From: a bacterium
GTDB taxonomy: Bacteria > Acidobacteriota > HRBIN11 > JAKEFK01
NCBI GenBank assembly: GCA_022616075.1
Contig: JAKEFK010000211.1
Location: 78,164 to 110,682, forward strand
Reading direction: 5' to 3'
DNA length: 32,519 nt
Shown: piece by piece, positions 15,340 through 23,424 of the stretch
Layout: each line of letters starts with the position of its first letter
Position numbering within the stretch: the first letter of the stretch is position 1
The notes under the pieces: generated by a model
Database searches by the model: none
Told to the model about the DNA's origin: nothing
The model's input: only the letters and a program-made list of their open reading frames with translations
Program-made: the position numbers and the translations under genes

Positions 15340-16548
15340 ATGAAAATCTTAATGATTGCGCCTGAGCCATTTTTCGAGCCACGTGGAACTCCGTTCAGTG
15401 AGTATTTCCGGATTAAGGCGCTATCGGAGCTGGGACACGAAGTGGATCTGGCGACTTATCCGCTGGGGCAAAATGTCGAGATCGCCGGGCTTAGGATTTA
15501 TCGGTCGCTGCGCATTCCGGGAATTTCGTCCGTTAAAGTCGGGCCATCCATCGGAAAACTCTTCCTGGATTTCTTCCTGTTTTTCACCGTATTAAAACTA
15601 CTTTTTAGAAACCGGTACGACGCCGTCCACACTCATGAAGAGGCTTGTTTCTGGGGAGCAATCCTCCGCAAATTCTGGAAAATATCACATGTCTACGACA
15701 TGCATTCTTCCCTGCCTCAACAATTCAAAAACTTTGATGTGGTTCACGCGGGCTGGATCCACAAAATCATGCGGAGTTTCGAAAAATTTGCGCTCCAATC
15801 TTCGGATGCCATCATAGCAATTTGTCCTTATTTGAAAGAGCACGTTGTGGAATCCGGCGTGACGCGAAAGGTGTTCGTGATTGAAAACACTCCGCAGTCG
15901 GAAGAAATATTCCCCGGAGAAAAGATGACAGCCGGAGCAGCTCCGCAATTTCCAGGAAAGAAAGTTGTCCTTTATGCCGGCACATTTGAGCATTATCAAG
16001 GCCTGGATCTATTGCTGGAATCAACCAAACTGGTCGCCGCCAAAAGATCAAACATTCTATTTCTCCTTGTTGGCGGCAATGCGAAACTGACGCAATACTA
16101 CCGGGACCTGAGTGAGAAGCTGGGCGTTGCATCGCATGTACATTTTGTCGAAAAAATTCCCGCCGCGGAAGTGCGCGATTATTTTCAGATTGCAGATGTT
16201 CTTGTATCGCCAAGAAAATCCGGAACCAATACGCCTTTGAAGATTTATTCTTATTTGCGTAGCGGCAAACCGATCGTTGCAACGAATCTTGTCACTCATA
16301 CGCAGGTGTTGACGCCGGATATTTCCATCCTGACCGAGCCGAAGGCCGAAGCATTTGCGGATGGAATCATTCGAGCGATTGAAGATCCGGAAACAGCCGC
16401 AATGGTGGAACGCGCGCGCCGCGTTGCGGAAGAGAAATACAGTTACAAGGAATACATCACAAAGACAGCGCAACTGTACGAATACGTCCAGAATTTGAAG
16501 AAGCCGACTGGCCAGTTCGTAGTAGCGAATTCATTCGCTAAGAAATAG
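15340..16548 (+). CDS. Glycosyltransferase family 4
   Basis: A 402-residue GT-B fold enzyme. The N-terminal half begins MKILMIAPEPFFEPRGTPFSE, with the GTP/GT loop typical of GT4. The nucleotide-sugar domain has VVLYAGTFEHYQGLDLLL, then SPRKSGTNTPLKIYSYLRSGKPIVAT. In this subgroup the usual E-x7-E pair of GT4 is altered at the GTNTPLKIYSY position. It would transfer a sugar to a lipid or glycan acceptor at the inner membrane face. The start is ATG at 15340, not the upstream TTG inside the repeat. The last nine residues, VVANSFAKK, and the stop codon are encoded by a palindromic element. It is followed closely by the methyltransferase and the UPF0104-type membrane protein, suggesting one glycolipid pathway. 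Confidence 0.9.
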   Translation: MKILMIAPEPFFEPRGTPFSEYFRIKALSELGHEVDLATYPLGQNVEIAGLRIYRSLRIPGISSVKVGPSIGKLFLDFFLFFTVLKLLFRNRYDAVHTHEEACFWGAILRKFWKISHVYDMHSSLPQQFKNFDVVHAGWIHKIMRSFEKFALQSSDAIIAICPYLKEHVVESGVTRKVFVIENTPQSEEIFPGEKMTAGAAPQFPGKKVVLYAGTFEHYQGLDLLLESTKLVAAKRSNILFLLVGGNAKLTQYYRDLSEKLGVASHVHFVEKIPAAEVRDYFQIADVLVSPRKSGTNTPLKIYSYLRSGKPIVATNLVTHTQVLTPDISILTEPKAEAFADGIIRAIEDPETAAMVERARRVAEEKYSYKEYITKTAQLYEYVQNLKKPTGQFVVANSFAKK

Positions 16549-16567
16549 CGACTGAATTCGCTACTAC
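16519..16567. repeat. Palindromic element (GTAGTAGCGAATTC family) spanning a stop codon
   Basis: Arms 16519-16540 and 16546-16567 pair at 21 of 22 positions around an AGAAA loop, the most perfect hairpin after the terminator at 8489. The left arm and loop encode the C-terminal VVANSFAKK of the GT4 protein, and the stop codon TAG is the first three bases of the right arm. No U-run follows, so transcription should continue into the methyltransferase gene. Confidence 0.9.
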
Positions 16568-16583
16568 AAACGGGTTATTTAGA

Positions 16584-17324
16584 ATGGATTCCGCAAAGAA
16601 CCACTACAGCTATCGTGTGTACGCAGATCCGGAGACTGCCCAATCCTTCGATCGATTGCGTTTCGGGAGCGCAATCGGAGAATTCATCAAACATACACAA
16701 GAGCAGCTAGTGTTCTCAACTTTGCCGGACGTTTCGGGATGGGAAGTGATCGATATCGGAGCGGGAACTGGCAGACTCACAATTCCATTCCTGGAAAAAG
16801 GGGCCAGGGTGACCGCTTGTGATGCTTCCGAAGAAATGCTGAAAGTGCTGCAATCAAAAATAACGAATTCAGGTTTGCAAACGAAGTTTGTAGACGCGCA
16901 TAATCTGCCCTTACCCGATAATAGTTTTGATTGCGCGATTTCCTTCAGGTTGCTGATGCATGTAATCGATTGGAAGAAGGCGCTGGCGGAATTTTGCAGG
17001 GTTTCCAGGGATTGGGTTATCATCGACCTGCCACCACGCCGTGGCTTTCTCCGATTTGCTCCCTTCTTTCATTGGCTGAAGAAACCTTTTGCGAAAAACC
17101 TGCAGGCCTACAAAGTCTTGCCTCTGAAAGGAGTAGAAGAGCATTTGAGGCAACAACATTTCCAAATCGTATCGCGCGATGATGGATTCTTTTTGCCGAT
17201 TTTTGCGCATCGCATTGTTCGAAGCACTCGTTTTACAAGCCTCTCCGAAAAACTGTTCAGACGTATTGGACTCACACATCTGTTCGGTTCTCCTGCCACG
17301 ATTTTTGCGCGCCGCATCCGATGA
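16584..17324 (+). CDS. Class I SAM-dependent methyltransferase
   Basis: A 246-residue protein with the Methyltransf_11-type core: VIDIGAGTGRLTIPFL (motif I, SAM binding), VTACDASEEML (acidic residue for ribose), then DAHNLPLPDNSFDCAISFRLLMHV (motifs II-III). The C-terminal part is rich in aromatic and basic residues (GFLRFAPFFHWLKKPF), which may help it sit on the membrane. Position between GT4 and the UPF0104-type gene suggests methylation of a sugar or lipid-linked glycan, but quinone-type substrates cannot be excluded. The stop overlaps the next start by 4 nt (ATGA). No clear ribosome site precedes ATG 16584. Confidence 0.88.
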   Translation: MDSAKNHYSYRVYADPETAQSFDRLRFGSAIGEFIKHTQEQLVFSTLPDVSGWEVIDIGAGTGRLTIPFLEKGARVTACDASEEMLKVLQSKITNSGLQTKFVDAHNLPLPDNSFDCAISFRLLMHVIDWKKALAEFCRVSRDWVIIDLPPRRGFLRFAPFFHWLKKPFAKNLQAYKVLPLKGVEEHLRQQHFQIVSRDDGFFLPIFAHRIVRSTRFTSLSEKLFRRIGLTHLFGSPATIFARRIR

Positions 17325-18253
17325 AGGTAAAACCTTTCTGGTTGAAATTGGGTGCAGGAATTGCGCTTCTGGTTCTACTACTGACCTTTCAAGTCCGGCC
17401 GTCTGAAATCAGCCGCGAAATGGCAGAGAGCAACTGGCGTTGGATTTTGCTCGCTGGAGCGCTTCATATCATTGGCCTGTTGATCAGCGCTTACCGGTGG
17501 CAGCTGCTTCTCGACGCGCAAACAGTCGAAGCGCCCATTAGAGATTTGATTCAATCCTACTTGATTGGAGGTTTCTTTAATAATTTTCTTCCTACGCGCG
17601 TTGGAGGCGATATCTATCGCATGGTGGATTCAAAAAAATATAGCGGATCACTTCTGCGTCCCTTTGCGGTGATTTTCGTGGAAAGGCTTTCCGGAGTTTA
17701 TGCATTGCTGCTGATCGGGATTGCGGCAGTGGCTTTTTATCCGCGCTTTCAAGAGGTGAAAGCGCTCGCGACCGCCCTGTTTGCACTCGCTATTTTGGGC
17801 TTTCTCAGCATGCTGTTGTTTTACGGGAGTGACCGCTTCGCCGAATGGTTGAAACGTATGACGGCCAAATTACCCGCACGTTTGAGTGGAAAAATGCTCT
17901 CTATGTTCGAGGCTTTCTGGTATTTTTCGCGTTCCAGGGGTGTTCTGATCGGAACGTTTCTTCTGGCTTTGCTGCTTCAGATCAATGTGATTCTTTACTA
18001 CTACTTCATCGCCCGGGGCATCCAGATGCCGGTCAGTTTTCAGGAAGCCGCGATCGTGATGCCAATTTTGATTTGCATTCAACTTCTGCCGCTGACTCCG
18101 AACGGAATCGGAGTGCGCGAATTCTCTTATATTTATTTGCTGGGACCTTTCGGCGTGAGCGAAGCTCTGGCGGTTGCATTTTCTCTCTGGGACTATATCT
18201 TAACCTTCTTCTACGGTCTTATAGGCGGCATACTTTACCTCATTAAGAAATAA
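17321..18253 (+). CDS. UPF0104 / lysylphosphatidylglycerol synthase-type transmembrane protein
   Basis: A 310-residue integral membrane protein with about eight hydrophobic segments. The motif YLIGGFFNNFLPTRVGGDIYR is the hallmark of this family, and LLPLTPNGIGVREFSYIYLLG near residues 246-280 is the second conserved region. Members include the membrane half of MprF and AglD-like proteins and act as lipid or glycolipid flippases in characterised cases. Here there is no lysyl-transferase domain, so only the membrane unit is present. Overlap with the methyltransferase and the GT4 just upstream point to a glycolipid export role, which is inferred. UvrA begins 1 nt after its stop. Confidence 0.85.
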   Translation: MKVKPFWLKLGAGIALLVLLLTFQVRPSEISREMAESNWRWILLAGALHIIGLLISAYRWQLLLDAQTVEAPIRDLIQSYLIGGFFNNFLPTRVGGDIYRMVDSKKYSGSLLRPFAVIFVERLSGVYALLLIGIAAVAFYPRFQEVKALATALFALAILGFLSMLLFYGSDRFAEWLKRMTAKLPARLSGKMLSMFEAFWYFSRSRGVLIGTFLLALLLQINVILYYYFIARGIQMPVSFQEAAIVMPILICIQLLPLTPNGIGVREFSYIYLLGPFGVSEALAVAFSLWDYILTFFYGLIGGILYLIKK

Positions 18254-18254
18254 C

Positions 18255-20867
18255 ATGTATACGAGTATCATCATCCGTGGCGCACGGCAGCACAATCTGA
18301 AGAATCTGGATCTGGAGCTGCCACGCAATCAGCTGATCGTCATCACCGGCCTGAGTGGCAGCGGAAAATCTTCCCTCGCCTTCGATACGATTTTCGGAGA
18401 AGGACAACGCCGTTATGTTGAATCGCTCTCCGCGTACGCGCGCCAGTTCTTACAACAAATGGAAAAGCCGGACGTGGATTCCATCGAAGGGCTCTCTCCC
18501 GCGATTTCGATCGAACAGAAGACGATTACCAGAAATCCACGATCCACTGTCGCTACCGTCACCGAGATCCAGGATTACATGAGAGTCCTCTTTTCGCGGC
18601 TGGGAATCCCTTTCTGTCCAAAATGCAATATCGCCATTCAATCACAAACAATCGATCAGATCGTTGCGCAGATTCAAAATCTTCACGGAAGCAAAATTCA
18701 AGTTCTGGCGCCTATTGTTCGCGATAGGAAAGGGGAATACAGAAAAGAACTTGAGGAATTTCAAAAAAAGGGATACACGCGGGCGCGCATCGATGGCGCG
18801 ATGGTTTTTTTGGAGGGTCCGGTTCGCTTAGAGCGTCACAAGATCCATACGATTGAAATCGTAATCGACCGCTTCCCGCTGGATGCCGGCGTGCAAGCTG
18901 AACGAATCCGTTCTTCGGCCGAGCTTGCCTTAAAACTCGGCAAGGGAAGCATGGTGATTTTGCACGACGAACGCGAAAAATTATTTTCAGTCAATCGTGC
19001 CTGTCCGCAATGTTCCTTCAATTTTCCTGAACTGGAACCGCGGTTTTTTTCATTCAATTCTCCTTTGGGAGCGTGTCCGGAATGTGATGGAATCGGCGAG
19101 ATCAGTGAAGAGAGCCAGTATTATCGCGAAGTGGAAAAAATGGCTGAAGGTGTGTTGCTAAGCTCTACCACCACGGAAGCGGATCTCTATTATTCACCGA
19201 CAAAAACCGCTCTCGCCCAGTGGCAAGTTGCGGAAGATGGTTTGCCGGAAGAAGAACAGGTTCCCTGTCCGCAATGCAAGGGAACCCGTCTGCGCCGTGA
19301 AGCGCTGTTTGTGAAAGTGAACGGACGAAACATTGCAGAAGTGATGGATTTTGCTGTGAGTGAAGCGGAAGAGCTCTTCGATTCATGGGAATTCAACGAA
19401 ACAGAATCGCTCATTGCAACGCCGATCCTTCGTGAGGTTAAGGAGAAGCTTGGTTTCCTGAAAAAAGTTGGATTGGAATACGTAACGCTGGAACGCAAGA
19501 TCGGAACACTGTCCAGCGGCGAAGCGCAACGGGTCCGGCTCGCCAGCCAGATCGGCGCAAAACTGAGGGGCATCCTTTATGTGCTGGATGAACCAACCAT
19601 CGGGCTACATCCGCGCGACAATCAACGGTTGATCGATGCGCTGAAAACGATGAAAGAAATCGGCAACACGGTGGTCGTTGTGGAACATGACGAACAGACC
19701 ATCCGTTCAGCCGACTACATGGTGGATCTCGGACCGGGCGCAGGAAAAGCAGGTGGCAATCTGGTCGCTGCAGGAAGCGTAGATCATGTCTTGCGCAATC
19801 CCGCTTCTTTGACCGGCGCTTATCTCAGCGGCACGAAGCAAATTCCTGTGCCACGAAAAAGAAGAACAGCAAATCGAGGCTATGTCGAAGTGATCGGAGC
19901 CGCGGAACACAATCTGAAAAATGTGCATGTGAAGATTCCGATTGGCCTTTTTACCGCCGTGACAGGTGTTTCCGGATCGGGAAAATCAACTCTTGTGATC
20001 GATATCCTATATAAAGCGATTGCCAAAAAGCTATACAAATCGCGCGAAGCTCCGGGCAAGCATGAAAAAATCGAAGGACTCGATCAAATCGACAAAATTA
20101 TCAATATCGATCAAGCGCCGATCGGACGAACACCGCGCTCGAACCCAGCAACTTATGTGGGAATCTTCAATCACGTTCGCGAGTTCTTTGCGCAGTTGCC
20201 TGAATCACGAATTCGCGCTTACTCCCCCGGACGTTTCTCCTTTAATGTGGCTTCCGGAAGATGCGCCGAATGCCGCGGATATGGCGAAATCCGTATCTTT
20301 ATGCATTTCATGCCTGATGTTTACGTGCGCTGCGAAATCTGCGGAGGCAAACGATACAACCAGCAAACGCTCGAAGTCCTGTATGAAGGAAAGAACATCG
20401 CAGATGTGCTGGAGATGACCATTTCAGAAGCGCTGGAGTTCTTTGATTTCCATCCTCAGATCAAACCGAAGCTCCAGGTCCTCGATCAAGTGGGAATGGG
20501 CTACATTCATCTGGGACAGGCGGCCACGACTCTGTCCGGCGGAGAAGCGCAAAGAATAAAACTGGCGAAGGAACTTTGCAAAAGAAGTACCGGAAAGACT
20601 CTATACATACTGGACGAACCAACAACGGGTCTGCACTTCGAAGACGTGCGCCATCTCCTGCAAATCCTTCTGAACCTTGTGGAGCTTGGAAACACTGTTG
20701 TCGTGATCGAACATAATCTCGAAGTGATTAAGTCCGCAGACCACATCATCGATCTGGGACCGGAAGGCGGAAAAGCAGGCGGACAAATCGTTGCCACAGG
20801 CACGCCGGAAAAAATTGCTCGCAGCAAAAAGTCTCTGACCGGCGGTTATCTGGCGGATCATTTGTAA
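18255..20867 (+). CDS. uvrA: Excinuclease ABC subunit UvrA (short insertion region)
   Basis: An 870-residue UvrA, about 70 shorter than the E. coli protein. The first ATP site (GLSGSGKSS, 32-40), C121/C124, the UvrB-binding region (about 132-245), the zinc module C250/C253/C274/C277, then CPQC (338-341), signature LSSGEAQRVRL (419 on) and Walker B LYVLDEPTIGLHPRD are present. The second half has GVSGSGKST, the essential zinc module CAEC...CEIC, LSGGEAQRIKL and YILDEPTTGLH. The deficit lies between C277 and C338, where only about 60 residues remain; in canonical UvrA this DNA-contacting insertion region is about twice that. The UvrB-binding region shows it is not a UvrA2-type paralogue. It starts 1 nt after the flippase-like gene with no ribosome site, implying coupling. 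Confidence 0.95.
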   Translation: MYTSIIIRGARQHNLKNLDLELPRNQLIVITGLSGSGKSSLAFDTIFGEGQRRYVESLSAYARQFLQQMEKPDVDSIEGLSPAISIEQKTITRNPRSTVATVTEIQDYMRVLFSRLGIPFCPKCNIAIQSQTIDQIVAQIQNLHGSKIQVLAPIVRDRKGEYRKELEEFQKKGYTRARIDGAMVFLEGPVRLERHKIHTIEIVIDRFPLDAGVQAERIRSSAELALKLGKGSMVILHDEREKLFSVNRACPQCSFNFPELEPRFFSFNSPLGACPECDGIGEISEESQYYREVEKMAEGVLLSSTTTEADLYYSPTKTALAQWQVAEDGLPEEEQVPCPQCKGTRLRREALFVKVNGRNIAEVMDFAVSEAEELFDSWEFNETESLIATPILREVKEKLGFLKKVGLEYVTLERKIGTLSSGEAQRVRLASQIGAKLRGILYVLDEPTIGLHPRDNQRLIDALKTMKEIGNTVVVVEHDEQTIRSADYMVDLGPGAGKAGGNLVAAGSVDHVLRNPASLTGAYLSGTKQIPVPRKRRTANRGYVEVIGAAEHNLKNVHVKIPIGLFTAVTGVSGSGKSTLVIDILYKAIAKKLYKSREAPGKHEKIEGLDQIDKIINIDQAPIGRTPRSNPATYVGIFNHVREFFAQLPESRIRAYSPGRFSFNVASGRCAECRGYGEIRIFMHFMPDVYVRCEICGGKRYNQQTLEVLYEGKNIADVLEMTISEALEFFDFHPQIKPKLQVLDQVGMGYIHLGQAATTLSGGEAQRIKLAKELCKRSTGKTLYILDEPTTGLHFEDVRHLLQILLNLVELGNTVVVIEHNLEVIKSADHIIDLGPEGGKAGGQIVATGTPEKIARSKKSLTGGYLADHL

Positions 20868-20872
20868 ACAAA

Positions 20873-20928
20873 GTAGCGCAGGCGTCCCGCCTGCGAAACA
20901 GCGCGCGCAGACGAGACGTCCGCGCTAC
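20873..20928. repeat. Palindromic intergenic element (GTAGCGC family)
   Basis: Arms 20873-20895 and 20906-20928 pair at 19 of 23 positions. Each arm is GTAGCGC followed by variants of GGCGTC and CGCCTGCG, the same words as at 1032, 23399 and 32487. It starts 5 nt after the uvrA stop. It lacks a U-run here, unlike the copy at 1032. Confidence 0.87.
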
Positions 20929-20963
20929 AACCTTTCCATGAAAGCCAGGTCTAAGTATTTGGC

Positions 20964-23393
20964 ATGTTGGATGATTTTCGCTACGCCCTGCGTAATCTGA
21001 TCAAGAACCGCGGTTACGCAGTCGTAATCATCATCACGTTGGCCCTCGCAATTGGTGGTAGCACGGCTGTTTTCAGTGTAGTTAATGGAGTGTTGATTCG
21101 CCCCCTTCCCTACAAATCACCGGATGGACTCGTGATGGTTTGGAACCGCTACGGCAAGTTGAAGGAATCCCGCGCGCACGTGTCTCCTCCGGATTTCATG
21201 GATCGTAAAAGAGATAGCAGGACGCTTGAAAGCATGGCAGCGATCGAAGAATCGAGCTTGAATCTGATCGGACGCGGTGAGCCGGAAAGGATTCGTACAG
21301 CGAAAGTATCTTCTTCGCTGTTTCCGCTGCTGGGAGTCTCGCCTTCATATGGACGAAATTTTACTGAAGAAGAGGATCAGCCCGGAAAAAATTCGGTGGT
21401 GATCGTGAGCCACAATCTTTGGAAGCGACGCTTTGGATCCGAATCTGCGTTGATAGGAAAAACTTTGAACTTGTCTGGAAATCAGTGCGAGGTCATCGGA
21501 ATCATGCCTGCCTCATTCTGGTTTCCAACACCGGACTTCGATCTGTGGATGCCGATCGCTTTCACACCGGAACAACTCTCGAATGATAATCGCGGGAGCG
21601 AATACCTTTCCATGATCGCGCGCGTGAAACCTGGGGTTAGCGAATCGCAGGTTCATGCGGAAATGAATACGATTGCGGCACGGGTCCTCCAACGGGCGCC
21701 TGAAAGGGCCGAGTTCCTGACAAACGCCGGTTGGGGCGCGATCGTCGTTCCGTTGCGGAAATCCATCATTGGGGACGTCGAGCCCGCGCTACTCGTTTTG
21801 ATGGGAGCGGTGAGTTTCCTACTATCGATTGGATGCGCCAATGTCGCGAATCTCATTCTTTCACGAACCGGTGGGCGCGAAAAGGAAATCGCGATCCGCG
21901 CAGTGCTTGGCGCCGATCGAATCAGTCTTGTGCGTTTGTTGTTCGTGGAATCCTTGTTGCTTGCAATCGCCGGCGGAATGATCGGTTTGCTGCTGGCGTA
22001 CTGGAGCACCATGTTGCTTCCCGCAATCGCGCCGGAAACACTTCCGAGATTGAGCGAGATCGCAATCGATGGCACAGTTCTGACTTTCTCTTTTGTTGTA
22101 TCTTTGCTTGCCGGGGCGATGATCGGAATTGTCCCCGCAATGCGAGTGTCTCTGTTTCATCCTTATCAATCTTTGAAACTGGAAGGCACAAGCACACCGC
22201 CCAAATCGATTCACCGGTTTAGAAGCATTCTGGTCATTCTGGAAATAGCAATGGCGCTCGTGCTGGCGACCGGAGCCGCGTTGTTAATGAAAAGTTTTGG
22301 GCGCTTGATTTCGATTGATCCGGGATTTCAAACAAGAAATCGTTTGACCTTTACCCTGGCCTTGCCGCCGGCGCAGTACCAGGACGAATCGCGCACTATC
22401 AATTTTTACCAACAGTTGCGCCACGAGATCGAAAGATTGCCCGGAGTGCAGTCGGCCGGCGCGAATGCTAGTCTTCCAATTGCGAATCACAACTGGACTG
22501 CTACATTTTCTGTGCAAGACAAACCGATCCAGCCCGGTGAGCCTGCGTACGGTTTTGAATACCGTTTCGTCACACCGAACTATTTTCGCGCGATGGGAAT
22601 GCCCTTTCGCAGCGGCCGTGACTTCAGCGATCGTGACACGACAGAAACAACTCGAGTTGCAATTATAGATGTAAATCTAGCGAACCTTTTTTGGCCAAAT
22701 CAGAATCCGCTCGGCAAGCGGATCGCTTTCGGCAATTCCCCGAGAAGCGCCCGCTGGCGTGAAGTGGTCGGGATCGTAGGACACGTAAAGAACGCGGGGC
22801 TGAAGGAGGAAGGTGGCGAGCAGATCTATTTTCCGCATTCACAGATTGGCGAACTCACAATGTCCTTCGTAATCCACGCAACGTCCGATACGACTGCGCT
22901 GATCGGTTTGATCAGAAGTCGAATTAAGTCGCTCGATCCGAATCTACCGATTTACCAGATTACAACGATGGATCAAATTCTTTCAGGTTCGATTGCACAG
23001 CCAAGATTCACAATGCTCCTGTTTGTCCTGTTCGCAACAACTGCGCTGGCCCTGTCGGCAGTAGGAATCTACGGCGTCCTATCTTACTCAGTTACGCAAA
23101 GGAGGAAGGAAATTGGAATCCGAATGGCGCTCGGAGCAAAACGGGAAAACATCCTTATGATGATCCTTCGGCAAAGCCTGCTGCTTGCTTGCGCCGGACT
23201 GATCACGGGAACTCTTGCATCCCTCGCGTTATCCCGGTACCTTGCCGGCCTTCTGTTCAAACTCGAGCCAGTGGACCCGATGATTTACGCAGCCACCGCA
23301 GGCATTGCGATGATCGTTGCCCTTCTTGCCACTTCGCTGCCGGCAAAAAGAGCCGCTTCGATAGATCCACTATTCACTCTAAGAGGCGAGTAA
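20964..23393 (+). CDS. ADOP-type ABC transporter permease (MacB/FtsX domains duplicated)
   Basis: An 809-residue permease. It starts with MLDDFRYALRNLIKNRGY and a first helix (VVIIITLALAIGGSTAVFSVVNGVLIRPLPY), then a large extracytoplasmic MacB core domain, then a first FtsX block (helices near 275-400) with SRTGGREKEIAIRAVLGADR. A second periplasmic domain and a second FtsX block with SVTQRRKEIGIRMALGAKRENI follow. This two-fold layout with DDFRYALR is the ADOP family common in Acidobacteriota. No ATPase gene adjoins it, as usual for the family, so its partner and substrate are unknown. The ATG at 20964 has only a distant AGG. A GTAGCGC element lies upstream and a half element right after the stop. 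Confidence 0.93.
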   Translation: MLDDFRYALRNLIKNRGYAVVIIITLALAIGGSTAVFSVVNGVLIRPLPYKSPDGLVMVWNRYGKLKESRAHVSPPDFMDRKRDSRTLESMAAIEESSLNLIGRGEPERIRTAKVSSSLFPLLGVSPSYGRNFTEEEDQPGKNSVVIVSHNLWKRRFGSESALIGKTLNLSGNQCEVIGIMPASFWFPTPDFDLWMPIAFTPEQLSNDNRGSEYLSMIARVKPGVSESQVHAEMNTIAARVLQRAPERAEFLTNAGWGAIVVPLRKSIIGDVEPALLVLMGAVSFLLSIGCANVANLILSRTGGREKEIAIRAVLGADRISLVRLLFVESLLLAIAGGMIGLLLAYWSTMLLPAIAPETLPRLSEIAIDGTVLTFSFVVSLLAGAMIGIVPAMRVSLFHPYQSLKLEGTSTPPKSIHRFRSILVILEIAMALVLATGAALLMKSFGRLISIDPGFQTRNRLTFTLALPPAQYQDESRTINFYQQLRHEIERLPGVQSAGANASLPIANHNWTATFSVQDKPIQPGEPAYGFEYRFVTPNYFRAMGMPFRSGRDFSDRDTTETTRVAIIDVNLANLFWPNQNPLGKRIAFGNSPRSARWREVVGIVGHVKNAGLKEEGGEQIYFPHSQIGELTMSFVIHATSDTTALIGLIRSRIKSLDPNLPIYQITTMDQILSGSIAQPRFTMLLFVLFATTALALSAVGIYGVLSYSVTQRRKEIGIRMALGAKRENILMMILRQSLLLACAGLITGTLASLALSRYLAGLLFKLEPVDPMIYAATAGIAMIVALLATSLPAKRAASIDPLFTLRGE

Positions 23394-23398
23394 ACAAA

Positions 23399-23421
23399 GT
23401 AGCGTGGGCGTCACGCCTGCG
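23399..23421. repeat. Single arm of the GTAGCGC element
   Basis: One 23-nt arm (GTAGCG, GGCGTC, CGCCTGCG words) without a partner arm lies in the 31-bp gap between the convergent ADOP and pnp genes. It differs from the copy at 32487 at two positions. It may be a decayed or minimal unit. Confidence 0.75.
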
Positions 23422-23424
23422 ATT

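Noticed and set aside
20964-23393. ADOP permease as the missing partner of the adaptor/ATPase pair at 30675-32512
   Set aside because: It lies 7 kb away behind convergent genes and has its own duplicated architecture; a MacB-like permease is more likely just beyond the window.
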